A stretch of 10,899 bases of DNA from Prolixibacteraceae bacterium. Its GTDB lineage: Bacteria > Bacteroidota > Bacteroidia > Bacteroidales > Prolixibacteraceae. Below the pieces are notes generated by a model. The model was given only the letters and a program-made list of their open reading frames with translations. It was not told where the DNA came from and made no database searches. Below, piece after piece: positions 1-7,301 of this stretch. Every line of letters begins with the position of its first letter. Position 1 is the stretch's first letter. Position numbers and translations under genes: made by a program. The DNA is taken from the NCBI GenBank assembly GCA_016931875.1, contig JAFGDX010000248.1, positions 1 through 10,899 on the forward strand, in the 5' to 3' direction.

Positions 1-470
1 CAGCAAAAACTCAGGCTGTGCGAGGTGTCAATTACTTTGTTGCTTTTCTTTTTTTCAAAGGTATAGGGGAAGTTGTAGTTTCCTTCCCTGTCAACAGTAA
101 TTGCGCCCACCAATCCCGGTTTTTTTGTTTCTTTTGATAGGTGAATCAGCTTTTGCAGGGTGTCTTTCTGAACCACCACGTCTGATTCAACAATAATCAG
201 GGGTGTGTTTTTTTCCAGGGCCATTTTTTGGGCCATCTGCAGCACCAGTTTGTAGTTTGGCGAAGGAGTAGTGGTAATTTCTTCCAGATGAATAAGTTGG
301 AAGCCAAATTCTTCCTTTGCATTTTCCAGGTAGTTTTTGGTTTCGGGCCGGCTGAAATCGTTAAAAACAAAATATTCAAATGTTCCGCTGGCTGTCGAAA
401 TGGCTTCGATGGTTTGCTTTGTGGTTTCCAGTGAATCTTTTACCGGCGTAATAATAATTGCTTCTGACAT
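1..470 (-). CDS. Family 2 (GT-A) glycosyltransferase, partial (C-terminus beyond the left edge)
   Basis: Only the first 156 residues are present, and the frame stays open to base 1. The N-terminus (SEAIIITPVKDS) is the usual first beta strand of a GT-A nucleotide-sugar fold, followed by a FND segment (residues 36-38). The canonical DxD metal site appears to be replaced by IIVESDVVV (92-100), a variant I associate with Bacteroidota family 2 enzymes. The later VGAITVDREGNYNFP stretch (121-135) fits the acceptor side. The expected role is transfer of a sugar from a nucleotide donor to a cell-surface glycan, but donor and acceptor cannot be read from the sequence. The start ATG lies 44 bases after the stop of the SDR gene on the same strand, so the two may share a transcript. 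No membrane segment is seen in the visible part. The family call is fairly secure; the substrate is unknown. Confidence 0.72.
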   Translation of the reverse strand, partial: MSEAIIITPVKDSLETTKQTIEAISTASGTFEYFVFNDFSRPETKNYLENAKEEFGFQLIHLEEITTTPSPNYKLVLQMAQKMALEKNTPLIIVESDVVVQKDTLQKLIHLSKETKKPGLVGAITVDREGNYNFPYTFEKKKSNKVIDTSHSLSFC

Positions 471-514
471 TTTTTTCTTTTCAGGAATACAAATGTAATA
501 CAAATTTATGTGAA

Positions 515-1273
515 TTATTTCCGGTAAAATTCGCGACTAAAAGCCTGGGCTGTTGGCATAACAAGAATATCATCGATATTTACATGGGCAGGCCGGGTTA
601 CAACAAAGAGGATGGTTTCGGCAATATCGCTGGCAAAAAGGGGTGTAAAACCGTCGTAAACTTTTTGTGCTTTTTCTGTGTCGCCGTTAAAACGAACCAG
701 CGAAAACTCGGTTTCCACGGCACCCGGGCTCACCGAACTTACTTTAATTCCGTGTTTTAGCATGTCGAGCCGCATTCCCTGGGTAAGCGACTGCACGGCA
801 TGTTTTGTTGCGCAATATACATTTCCCATCGGGTAGGTTTCCTTTCCGGCAATGGATGAAATATTGACAATATGCCCCTCGCCCCGTGCCACCATCGCCG
901 GCGCAACAAGACGGGTCATATAAAGCAGCCCTTTTATGTTGGTGTCAATCATTCTCTCCCAGTCATCAATAACACCTTCCTGAAGGGTTGCCATTCCGGC
1001 TGCCAGCCCGGCGTTGTTAATAAGAACATCAATTTTTGTCCACTCTTTTGGTAAGCTTTTGATGGCTTTTTCTGTTTCAGACTGGTTTCTGATATCAAAA
1101 CTCAGGAGATGTATTTTGCTCTGTGTTTGTGTCTGAATTTCAGCAGCCAGTTTTTCAAGCCTTTCTTTGCGGCGGCCTGTGAGTATCAAATCAAAATTAT
1201 TTTTCGCCAGAAGCCTGGCTGTTGCCTCGCCGATACCTGCTGTTGCTCCGGTTATTAATGCTGTTCTTTTCAT
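515..1273 (-). CDS. SDR-family NADP-dependent oxidoreductase, YdfG-like 3-hydroxy acid dehydrogenase
   Basis: This is a complete 252-residue classical short-chain dehydrogenase/reductase. The Rossmann motif TGATAGIG is at 8-15 and NNAG at 86-89. The catalytic tetrad is N112, S140, Y153 and K157 (YCATK), and SPG follows at 182-184. The pair R34-R35 after the second beta strand favours NADP(H) over NAD(H). The C-terminal stretch RPAHVNIDDILVMPTAQA resembles the YdfG group, which oxidises the 3-hydroxyl of L-serine, L-allo-threonine and similar short hydroxy acids in the cytoplasm. That substrate is a family inference; SDRs are easily over-assigned. The gene is divergent from the PurL-like gene and lies just upstream of the glycosyltransferase. 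Its length is normal and all catalytic residues are present. The only ATG that includes the full Rossmann motif is at 1273, a few residues before the glycine motif, as is typical. Confidence 0.9.
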   Translation of the reverse strand: MKRTALITGATAGIGEATARLLAKNNFDLILTGRRKERLEKLAAEIQTQTQSKIHLLSFDIRNQSETEKAIKSLPKEWTKIDVLINNAGLAAGMATLQEGVIDDWERMIDTNIKGLLYMTRLVAPAMVARGEGHIVNISSIAGKETYPMGNVYCATKHAVQSLTQGMRLDMLKHGIKVSSVSPGAVETEFSLVRFNGDTEKAQKVYDGFTPLFASDIAETILFVVTRPAHVNIDDILVMPTAQAFSREFYRK

Positions 1274-1324
1274 TTTTTGTTTTATTCAAATTCTCCCCCG
1301 AAATTAAAAAAAACATCAATTTTT

Positions 1325-1354
1325 ATGGAAAAATCGTGTACTTAATTACCTTTG
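1325..1354 (+). promoter_or_regulatory. Probable Bacteroidota promoter for the PurL-like/menG genes
   Basis: TACCTTTG at 1347-1354 is a full match to the -7 element TAnnTTTG. Nineteen bases upstream is ATG (1325-1327) preceded by a T run, a one-mismatch version of the -33 TTG. Transcription would begin about five to seven bases after 1354, giving a leader of roughly 25 bases before the ATG at 1385. This is pattern matching by eye only. Confidence 0.5.
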
Positions 1355-1384
1355 CTTTGCTTAATTATGTAATATCCAAGCTGT

Positions 1385-2425
1385 ATGAATGAGATTGCAG
1401 AAAAAGAAAGAGAATTTACCATTGATTCCATTCCCGAGCCCGAAAATATTGAAGATGCTATTTATTCGCTGATGGTTAATCCCAATTTATCAACCATCAA
1501 TTACTTTAACGATTTTAGCGAAGTTAATATTTCGCCCGATTCTATCGGGAACAGCGATACCGACGAAACCGGTCTGTTTGATGTTGATTCTTCGGGTAGA
1601 TGTATGGCAATGAGCACACATGCATTTCATCATCATTTGGAAAATGACCCGAAAAAGGCAACCGAAATTTTAATTTCGCGGGCAGCACGAAAGATGTTGT
1701 GTTTTGGTGCCACACCCATTGCCATCAGTGCGTTTTTGTACCACATTGATTTTGCCGATCCCAACGGACATTTTATTGCTTCGGGAGCCAAAAAAGGGCT
1801 GGAAAATGCAGCACAAAAATTTAATCTGAAAATATCGGATCGGAAAATCAGGTTCGATCATTTTTCGGAGCACGGCCCGGTGCCGCCCACCATTATTATC
1901 AGTATGATGGGAGCTGTGGAAAACCGTGAGTTGATAACCTCGCATAAATTCAATAAAAAAGGGAACAATATATTTATGATTGGCCATTCGGTAGAGGATG
2001 TAGGCTCATCAGAATATCTTGAATTCTATCACGGGATTGCCAACTCGCCGCTTCCGGCATTTAACATCGATCATGAACTGAAAATTCAGAATGCACTCAA
2101 AAAACTGCATAACATGAATTTGATACAAAGTGCCAGCCCCATTGGAAAAGGCGGATTGTTTTTTACATTGCTTCGTTCAGCTATTCCAAACGAACTGGGG
2201 TTTGATATTACTACCGATGCAGAAATCAGGCTGGATTCATTTCTTTTTGGTGAGGCAATGGGCCGCATTCTGGTGGATGTTGATCCGGAGAAGGAAGACG
2301 AGTTTGTGGATGTTTTGACTGAATTGAAAGTCCCGTTTTTTACTCTTGGCCACGTAACAAAAGGTGAAATAAGAGTCGACGACATTTCTCTGGGATATAT
2401 TGACAAAATGACCACAGGAATTTGA
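1385..2425 (+). CDS. PurM/PurL-superfamily protein: stand-alone homologue of the C-terminal half of PurL
   Basis: This 346-residue protein follows the order of the second half of FGAM synthase PurL. MAMSTHA (74-80) sits where PurL has its STD motif. ISRAARKMLCFGATPIAIS (97-115) matches PurL's 'AEAARNV.. GA.PLAITD', and PPTIIISMMGAVEN (167-180) matches the strand before the 'SEYL' motif. VGSSEYLEFYHG (206-217) is close to PurL's GGSEYL, and GKGGLFFTLLRSAI (254-267) and LFGEAMGRILV (287-297) follow. These are the AIR-synthase N- and C-terminal domains in order. The N-terminal half of PurL, including its catalytic SHNHPS loop, is absent. Several ligand motifs are also changed: the STD aspartate is replaced in STHAFHHH, and the usual SDGGL aspartate by IGKGGL. 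Catalysis of the FGAR-to-FGAM step alone therefore looks unlikely. It could be a structural or regulatory paralogue, or act on another small-molecule acid or phosphate. Its stop overlaps the menG start by one base, so the two genes are probably co-translated. Fold confident; function unknown. Confidence 0.8.
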   Translation: MNEIAEKEREFTIDSIPEPENIEDAIYSLMVNPNLSTINYFNDFSEVNISPDSIGNSDTDETGLFDVDSSGRCMAMSTHAFHHHLENDPKKATEILISRAARKMLCFGATPIAISAFLYHIDFADPNGHFIASGAKKGLENAAQKFNLKISDRKIRFDHFSEHGPVPPTIIISMMGAVENRELITSHKFNKKGNNIFMIGHSVEDVGSSEYLEFYHGIANSPLPAFNIDHELKIQNALKKLHNMNLIQSASPIGKGGLFFTLLRSAIPNELGFDITTDAEIRLDSFLFGEAMGRILVDVDPEKEDEFVDVLTELKVPFFTLGHVTKGEIRVDDISLGYIDKMTTGI

Positions 2426-3156
2426 TGACAGTACTTCCTTATAAAAATTCAGAACAGGGAAAAAAAAAGCAGGTGGAGGAGATGTTTGATAATATCTCTC
2501 CAAAATATGATCTTTTAAACCATCTGCTTTCAGCTAATATTGATAAGGTTTGGAGAAAACGGGCGGTGAAAAAACTACGGCCTCTTCATCCGCAGTTTAT
2601 TCTTGACATTGCAACCGGAACAGGCGACTTTGCTGTTTCGGCAACAAAAATTGCTCACGCAAAAATTACCGGAATCGATATTTCGGGAGGGATGCTCGAA
2701 ATAGGACGGAAGAAAATTCAAAAAAAAAATTTGACTGACCGGATTGAATTTATACAAGCCGACTCTGAGAACCTGCCTTTTCACGACAATACTTTTGATG
2801 CCGCAACAGTGGGATTTGGTGTCCGGAATTTTGAAAACCTGGAAAAAGGGCTGGCCGAGATTAAAAGGGTGCTTAAACCCGGCGGGGTGTTTATAGTTCT
2901 TGAATTTTCAAAACCGTGCAAATCGCCTTTTAAAGAAATATATTATTTTTATTTCACCAGGATTTTACCATTGCTGGGGAAGCTTGTATCAAAAGACAAC
3001 AGTGCATACACTTATTTGCCCGAATCGGTAAATGAATTTCCTGATGGTGAGCGTTTTACGGATATATTGCAAACGGTTGGTTTTGTAGATGCAAAAGGTT
3101 TTCCGCAAACATTTGGCATTGCTACTATTTACCAGTCAGTAAAACCAAAGAATTAA
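2425..3156 (+). CDS. menG: Demethylmenaquinone methyltransferase (UbiE/MenG)
   Basis: MenG C-methylates demethylmenaquinone with S-adenosylmethionine in the last step of menaquinone synthesis, at the cytoplasmic membrane surface. The 243-residue protein carries the family's N-terminal signature around YDLLNHLLSANIDKVWRK (28-45). The SAM motif I is DIATGTGDFA (61-70) and the acidic residue ending strand 2 is D85. ADSENLPF (112-119), the strongly conserved GFGVRNFEN (130-138) and RVLKPGG (148-154) follow. Length and motif order are normal. The frame could begin at a TTG at 2422, but ATG at 2425 is better and gives a one-base overlap with the previous stop (TGATG), implying translational coupling. 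The sequence holds A runs of 9 (2460-2468) and 10 (2720-2729) bases in frame. Since Bacteroidota rely on menaquinone, this is most likely the genuine housekeeping gene. Confidence 0.95.
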   Translation: MTVLPYKNSEQGKKKQVEEMFDNISPKYDLLNHLLSANIDKVWRKRAVKKLRPLHPQFILDIATGTGDFAVSATKIAHAKITGIDISGGMLEIGRKKIQKKNLTDRIEFIQADSENLPFHDNTFDAATVGFGVRNFENLEKGLAEIKRVLKPGGVFIVLEFSKPCKSPFKEIYYFYFTRILPLLGKLVSKDNSAYTYLPESVNEFPDGERFTDILQTVGFVDAKGFPQTFGIATIYQSVKPKN

Positions 3157-3221
3157 TCAGCAGCAGACAATAAATTAATTAAATCGTTGTTTTTGAAAAG
3201 AGAAAGTAGTGTAGAAAAACT

Positions 3222-3983
3222 GTGAAAAAAATTATTATTTCCATATGGTTTGTTTTGGTTGTTTTTAGCGGCTTTTCGCAACAACAAAAAGTAAATTACC
3301 TGACTACTTTTGACGACAAATTAGTTCATTTTGGTTTTACGCTGGGATTAAATACACTCGATTTTGCGGTGGTAAATTACAATCCTATCGGAGATAACCC
3401 CAGGTTCCGTCCGCAAACCTGGCAACTCGACAATCCGCAGATTACTCACAACACCATTGTTCGCTCGGATGTGGCCGAAGTTATTCCGGGGTTTACCGTA
3501 GGCATCATTACAAGCCTGCGCCTGGGACGCGATTTTAATCTTCGTTTTCTTCCGGGCCTGTCGTTTGGAGAAAGAAAATTGTTGTACAACATTGATGTGT
3601 GGGACATTTACAACGACCAGGCTATCAACTATTATTCCATTAAATCCACGTTTCTCGATTTTCCGTTGCTTATTAAATACAAAGCACGGAGAATAAATAA
3701 CGACCGGCCTTATGTGATTTTTGGTACTGCCTACCGGCATGATATTTCCAGAACAGGTGAAGAAGATTTGGTAAGTTTAACAAGCGGCGGTTTGTATGCC
3801 GAAATGGGCCTAGGATGGGATCACTACTTTACGTTTTTCCGCTTTTCGGTGGAGGCAAAAGTTAGCCTGGGACTGAACAACCAACTGGGGCCATCGCCGG
3901 TTGACACACAGCGACAGTACTATACGCATTCCATAAAATCGTTACGTTCCAATATTTTTACCCTTTCGTTTCATTTTGAATAA
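3222..3983 (+). CDS. porT: PorT-family protein of the type IX secretion system
   Basis: PorT (SprT in gliding flavobacteria) is a membrane protein needed for T9SS export of proteins with C-terminal sorting domains. The 253-residue product starts with a clear signal peptide: Lys-Lys, a hydrophobic core at about 4-17, and likely cleavage at GFS-Q near residue 19/20. Close behind is the PorT-like block KLVHFGFTLGLNTLDF (33-48). The rest is rich in alternating beta strands, such as GFTVGIITSLRLGRDFNLRF, and ends with FTLSFHFE, consistent with a small outer-membrane beta-barrel. The length is close to the roughly 245 residues of known PorT. The start is GTG: a TAG lies in frame at 3207-3209, and no other start preserves the signal peptide. 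The gene follows menG after 65 bases, an arrangement I recall from other Bacteroidota. A generic PorT-like outer-membrane protein is the alternative. Confidence 0.82.
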   Translation: MKKIIISIWFVLVVFSGFSQQQKVNYLTTFDDKLVHFGFTLGLNTLDFAVVNYNPIGDNPRFRPQTWQLDNPQITHNTIVRSDVAEVIPGFTVGIITSLRLGRDFNLRFLPGLSFGERKLLYNIDVWDIYNDQAINYYSIKSTFLDFPLLIKYKARRINNDRPYVIFGTAYRHDISRTGEEDLVSLTSGGLYAEMGLGWDHYFTFFRFSVEAKVSLGLNNQLGPSPVDTQRQYYTHSIKSLRSNIFTLSFHFE

Positions 3984-3984
3984 A

Positions 3985-4755
3985 TTAGCGTGAATGCCGG
4001 CGACGGAATTCAGCACAAATAATTCCGGTGGCAACAGCAACATTTAACGATTCTGCCTTGTCCTTTGTATCGGCAAAATGGGGTATCATAACTTTTTTCC
4101 CAATACGGGCTTCCACATCTTTTCGAATGCCGTTTCCCTCGTTTCCTACCACCAGCATGATTTTTTCAGCAAATGCTTCCTCGTAAATGTTTTTCCCATC
4201 CAAAAAAGCGCCGGTAATTTCGGCGTTTGAAACACGCGCCAGGTCTGAAATATTTTCAAAAGGAGAGTAAACAATATTGGCACGACAAATGGAGCCCATG
4301 CTGGCCTGCACCACTTTTGGGTTGTAAATATCGGCGGTGTCGGGCGAGCAAAATACATATTCAACCCCGAACCAGTCGCTGATTCTTAGAATGGTTCCCA
4401 GGTTTCCGGGGTCTTGTATCCCGTCCAGATAAAGGGATATATTCTTTTCGAGTTTCAACGGAAGTTTTTTTTGTGCCGGTATTTCACACAAGGCAATACA
4501 ATTTTGAGGAGTGGAAAGCAAACTGGCTTTTTTTATTTCTTTCTCATCAACTTCGGTTATTTTAATGGCTTTTGCCGCTGTTGTTTTTTGTTCGTTAAGA
4601 AATGTTTTGGTTGCCAGTAAATGAACGACTTTTATTTTTGAACGAAGAGCATCAGTTACATTTTTATCTCCTTCCACCAGAAATAAATTTTCTTTTTTAC
4701 GGTATTTTTTTTGTGACAGAGAATGAATCAGTTTAATCGTATTTTTGCTAATCAT
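3985..4755 (-). CDS. TrmH/SpoU-family RNA 2'-O-methyltransferase
   Basis: This 256-residue SPOUT enzyme would transfer methyl from S-adenosylmethionine to a ribose 2'-OH in rRNA or tRNA. An N-terminal substrate-binding domain (about 1-95) contains KYRKKENLFLVEGDKNV (17-33), an L30e-like fold typical of RlmB-type members. The knotted catalytic domain has all three motifs. Motif 1 is DPGNLGTILR (115-124; N118, R124). Motif 2 is LVVGNEGNGI (201-210; E206). Motif 3 runs from MIPHF to ESLNVAVA (223-242; N238). The target nucleotide cannot be read from sequence, so no rlmB/trmH symbol is given. The short basic tail RRRHSR is slightly unusual. The stop codon lies one base from that of the convergent porT, and the gene diverges from the TamL-like gene across 83 bases. 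Confidence 0.93.
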   Translation of the reverse strand: MISKNTIKLIHSLSQKKYRKKENLFLVEGDKNVTDALRSKIKVVHLLATKTFLNEQKTTAAKAIKITEVDEKEIKKASLLSTPQNCIALCEIPAQKKLPLKLEKNISLYLDGIQDPGNLGTILRISDWFGVEYVFCSPDTADIYNPKVVQASMGSICRANIVYSPFENISDLARVSNAEITGAFLDGKNIYEEAFAEKIMLVVGNEGNGIRKDVEARIGKKVMIPHFADTKDKAESLNVAVATGIICAEFRRRHSR

Positions 4756-4797
4756 TTAAAAAATTGGGTTGTGTTGAAATATTCCTGGTAAAGTTAC

Positions 4798-4827
4798 TGT
4801 TTCTAAATAAACACTTCGTTATTTTTG
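4798..4827 (+). promoter_or_regulatory. Weak candidate promoter for the TamL-like gene
   Basis: TATTTTTG at 4820-4827 fits TAnnTTTG exactly, but the region 19-21 bases upstream has only TG (4798-4799) within ACTGTTTC. A start near 4832 would leave a leader of about 7-13 bases before either ATG (4839 or 4845). It is listed because the -7 match is complete; the short leader and poor -33 keep confidence low. Confidence 0.3.
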
Positions 4828-4838
4828 ATAAATAAAAC

Positions 4839-7178
4839 ATGGGGATGGACAAACGAGTGAACGTAAAATACCTGAGCATTCATTTGGCAATTGTTATGAT
4901 TGCGGGTTTTTCCATATTCTCATGCTCGCCTGTGAAATATGTTCCTGAAAATAGTTATTTGTTAAATAAAGTGGAGGTGGAAGTTGATAATCCCAGAATA
5001 AGCAGGGAAGAAACTAAAACATATGTTCGGCAAAAAGAAAATTACAAAATTCTGGGTTTTGCAAAATTTCATCTCTGGCTTTATAATTTATCATCAAAAA
5101 AGAAAACCGATGACTGGCTGAAACGGATTGGCGAACCACCGCAAATCTACAACGAAGCACTGGCGGTTCGCTCTGAAGAGCAGCTAAAACAATATTTGAA
5201 CAATAAGGGATATTTCAGGGGGACCGTTGACAGAGAGGTTTTTATTAACGATAAAAAACAAAAAGTAAATGTAAAGTACTCTTTAGAAACCGGCGATATT
5301 TACCGGATCAGAGATATAAATTACCATTTTAATAATGCTGAATTGAGGGAACTTTTTATGAGTGATACTTCCCAAACATATATAAGTCCTGGTACTCCTT
5401 TTGATTATTATATGCTTGATAACCAACGCTCGTCAATTGTTGATTTGTTCAGAAACAACGGGTATTATTATTTCACAAAAGAAGATGTAAGTTATTTGGC
5501 CGACAGCAGCAAATTTGAAAAAGAAATTATCCTCGACTTATATGTTGGAAATTCCCGGGAAGATCCGGAGGACTCGGCTAAAGTTTTTACACCGTATTTT
5601 TTGAACGATTTTTATATCTCGGTACTTCCGGGTACAACGCCGTTAAATGATGTGCAGCAATCATCAAATATGTTTTCAGATACACTTTGGACCGATGATT
5701 TTATTGTGTATCGCAACAACCAGATTAAATATAAAACCGGCTTGTTTGAACGTTCACTGCTTATGAAACGCGGGGATCGTTACCGCCTGTCAACTGTTGA
5801 AAATACGTTTAATGCTTTTAATCGCCTCCGGCAATTTCGGTTTATCGATATCCGGTTTCAGGAGCCGGAGATGAATCAGGATTCCAGTTTGCTCGATTGT
5901 TATATCAGGCTGGCGCCGTTAAACAAACAGTCAACCTCGTTTGATATTGAAGGAACCAACACATCGGGGAATCTTGGTGTTGCCGGAAATATCAATTACC
6001 AACACCGGAATTTGTTTCACGGCGCCGAGGTTTTCCAGGTAAAGCTGCGTGGAGCAATGGAACGTGTGGCAAGTAGTGAATCAGAATATTTTAATACACG
6101 TGAATTTGGGATTGAATCCAATATCGCCATTCCAAAACTTTTGGGTCCCGGAAGTTTTATTCGGTGGTTTGAAACCGTGCTGCCCAAAACAGTTTTTAGT
6201 GCAGGATATAATTTTCAGCGAAGACCGGAATATACGCGGACCATTTCAAATGTAAAATTTGGTTACGACTGGATGAGCTCTGAAACGTTCAGGCATACCC
6301 TCAACTTGCTCGATTTCAATATGGTAAATCTGTACCGGTTTGATCCCAATTTTATCGAAAGAATAAAAGACCTGTACATTAAAAGTAGTTTTACCGACCA
6401 CCTTATTCTGGCAACCAATTATTCATTTACCTACAACACACAAAGTCTGAATATGAGCAAGGGATACAGCTATGTCAGGTTTAATATCGAATCGGCCGGG
6501 AATTTGTTAAGTTTGGTGTCGTCGTTAGCCAATCGTCCTAAAATACAAACGGTTGATACCCTTGGTTTGGGAACGACTGAATATTACCGGATTTTGAATA
6601 CCCGCTTTGCCCAATATGTAAAATCAGATGTTGAATTTCGATACGGATACACCATAGATAAATATAATACATTGGTAGCCAGGGCCTTTTTGGGTGTTGG
6701 TGTTCCGTATGGAAATTTCGATGTGTTGCCATTCGAAAAAAAATATTTTACAGGAGGCGCCAACGGAATTCGGGCATGGCAGGTGCGTTCGCTTGGGCCG
6801 GGAACCTATAAAGAGCCTGAAGGGGCATATCCCAATCAGTCGTCAGATATTAAATTGGAAGCAAATGTTGAATACCGGTTTAAACTGATAAGCTTTGTTG
6901 AAGGAGCATTGTTTTTTGATGTGGGAAATATTTGGGCAATCAATAAAAAAGATAACCGGGAAGGGGCCCTTTTTGAATTTGACAAGTTTTACAAACAGTT
7001 GGCTTTTGGCACCGGTACCGGGTTGCGCTTCGATTTTAATTATTTTGTTTTTCGCCTGGATTTGGGAATGAAACTCAGAGAGCCTTCCAACCAGTTCAAC
7101 GACGGATGGATAATTGGAAACCGTTCTTACACCGCAGACGATTTGAACCTCTCATTTGCTATCGGGTATCCGTTTTGA
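4839..7178 (+). CDS. tamL: BamA/TamA-family outer-membrane lipoprotein (TamL-like)
   Basis: This 779-residue Omp85-superfamily protein probably helps insert proteins into the outer membrane or builds the envelope with a TamB partner. The N-terminus has basic residues, a hydrophobic core (about 11-26) and the lipobox-like IFSC, with Cys29 as the predicted lipidated residue. A lipid anchor on this family is the feature that defines TamL in Bacteroidota. POTRA-like repeats fill roughly residues 35-360, with strands such as KVEVEV and YRIRDINYHFNN. A C-terminal beta-barrel runs from about 365 and includes GGANGIRAWQVRSLGPG, in which GIRAW with R645 corresponds to the conserved VRGF/Y loop motif. 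The protein ends in GYPF, whose final Phe is a typical barrel-recognition signal. The residues after Cys29 (SPVKY) carry no acidic export signal, so the anchor probably faces the periplasm. A second in-frame ATG at 4845 is an equally good start. No TamB gene is visible next to it. BamA itself is unlikely given the lipobox. Confidence 0.85.
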   Translation: MGMDKRVNVKYLSIHLAIVMIAGFSIFSCSPVKYVPENSYLLNKVEVEVDNPRISREETKTYVRQKENYKILGFAKFHLWLYNLSSKKKTDDWLKRIGEPPQIYNEALAVRSEEQLKQYLNNKGYFRGTVDREVFINDKKQKVNVKYSLETGDIYRIRDINYHFNNAELRELFMSDTSQTYISPGTPFDYYMLDNQRSSIVDLFRNNGYYYFTKEDVSYLADSSKFEKEIILDLYVGNSREDPEDSAKVFTPYFLNDFYISVLPGTTPLNDVQQSSNMFSDTLWTDDFIVYRNNQIKYKTGLFERSLLMKRGDRYRLSTVENTFNAFNRLRQFRFIDIRFQEPEMNQDSSLLDCYIRLAPLNKQSTSFDIEGTNTSGNLGVAGNINYQHRNLFHGAEVFQVKLRGAMERVASSESEYFNTREFGIESNIAIPKLLGPGSFIRWFETVLPKTVFSAGYNFQRRPEYTRTISNVKFGYDWMSSETFRHTLNLLDFNMVNLYRFDPNFIERIKDLYIKSSFTDHLILATNYSFTYNTQSLNMSKGYSYVRFNIESAGNLLSLVSSLANRPKIQTVDTLGLGTTEYYRILNTRFAQYVKSDVEFRYGYTIDKYNTLVARAFLGVGVPYGNFDVLPFEKKYFTGGANGIRAWQVRSLGPGTYKEPEGAYPNQSSDIKLEANVEYRFKLISFVEGALFFDVGNIWAINKKDNREGALFEFDKFYKQLAFGTGTGLRFDFNYFVFRLDLGMKLREPSNQFNDGWIIGNRSYTADDLNLSFAIGYPF

Positions 7179-7207
7179 TAATCTTTTCAAAAACAATAAG
7201 CATTACA

Positions 7208-7239
7208 TTGTTTCAGAAATGAATTTTTTTGCATTTTTG
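7208..7239 (+). promoter_or_regulatory. Candidate promoter for the sodium symporter gene
   Basis: TTG at 7208-7210 and CATTTTTG at 7232-7239 are 21 bases apart; the -7 differs from TAnnTTTG only at its first base. A start near 7244-7246 would give a leader of about 57 bases before ATG 7302. It sits in the 123-base gap after the TamL-like gene. Moderate pattern evidence only. Confidence 0.35.
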
Positions 7240-7301
7240 GAACCTGAAATTAAAATTGTAAAGTTTCTGTAGCCTGTTGGTTTCAAATTAATATTCTTGG
7301 T

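Noticed and set aside
458-760. Plus-strand open frame of 100 codons opposite the SDR gene
   Set aside because: It overlies a complete SDR gene with intact motifs, has Cys-rich low-complexity translation and no family resemblance.
1287-1319. Minus-strand promoter for the SDR gene (TTG and AGAATTTG)
   Set aside because: The -7 differs at both TA positions, spacing is 22 bases and the leader would be only about nine bases.
2422-2424. TTG as the start of menG
   Set aside because: The next codon is ATG, and its one-base overlap with the upstream stop is a more usual arrangement.
3348-3740. Minus-strand open frame of 130 codons within porT
   Set aside because: Antisense to a protein with a signal peptide and family motifs; no recognisable domain or start context.
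7173-7213. Two AT-rich hairpins after the TamL-like gene (TTTTGA/TCAAAA and AAACAAT/ATTGTTT)
   Set aside because: Stems of six and seven mostly A-T pairs without a following T run are too weak to call a terminator, and their two-base overlap is not enough to claim an attenuator.
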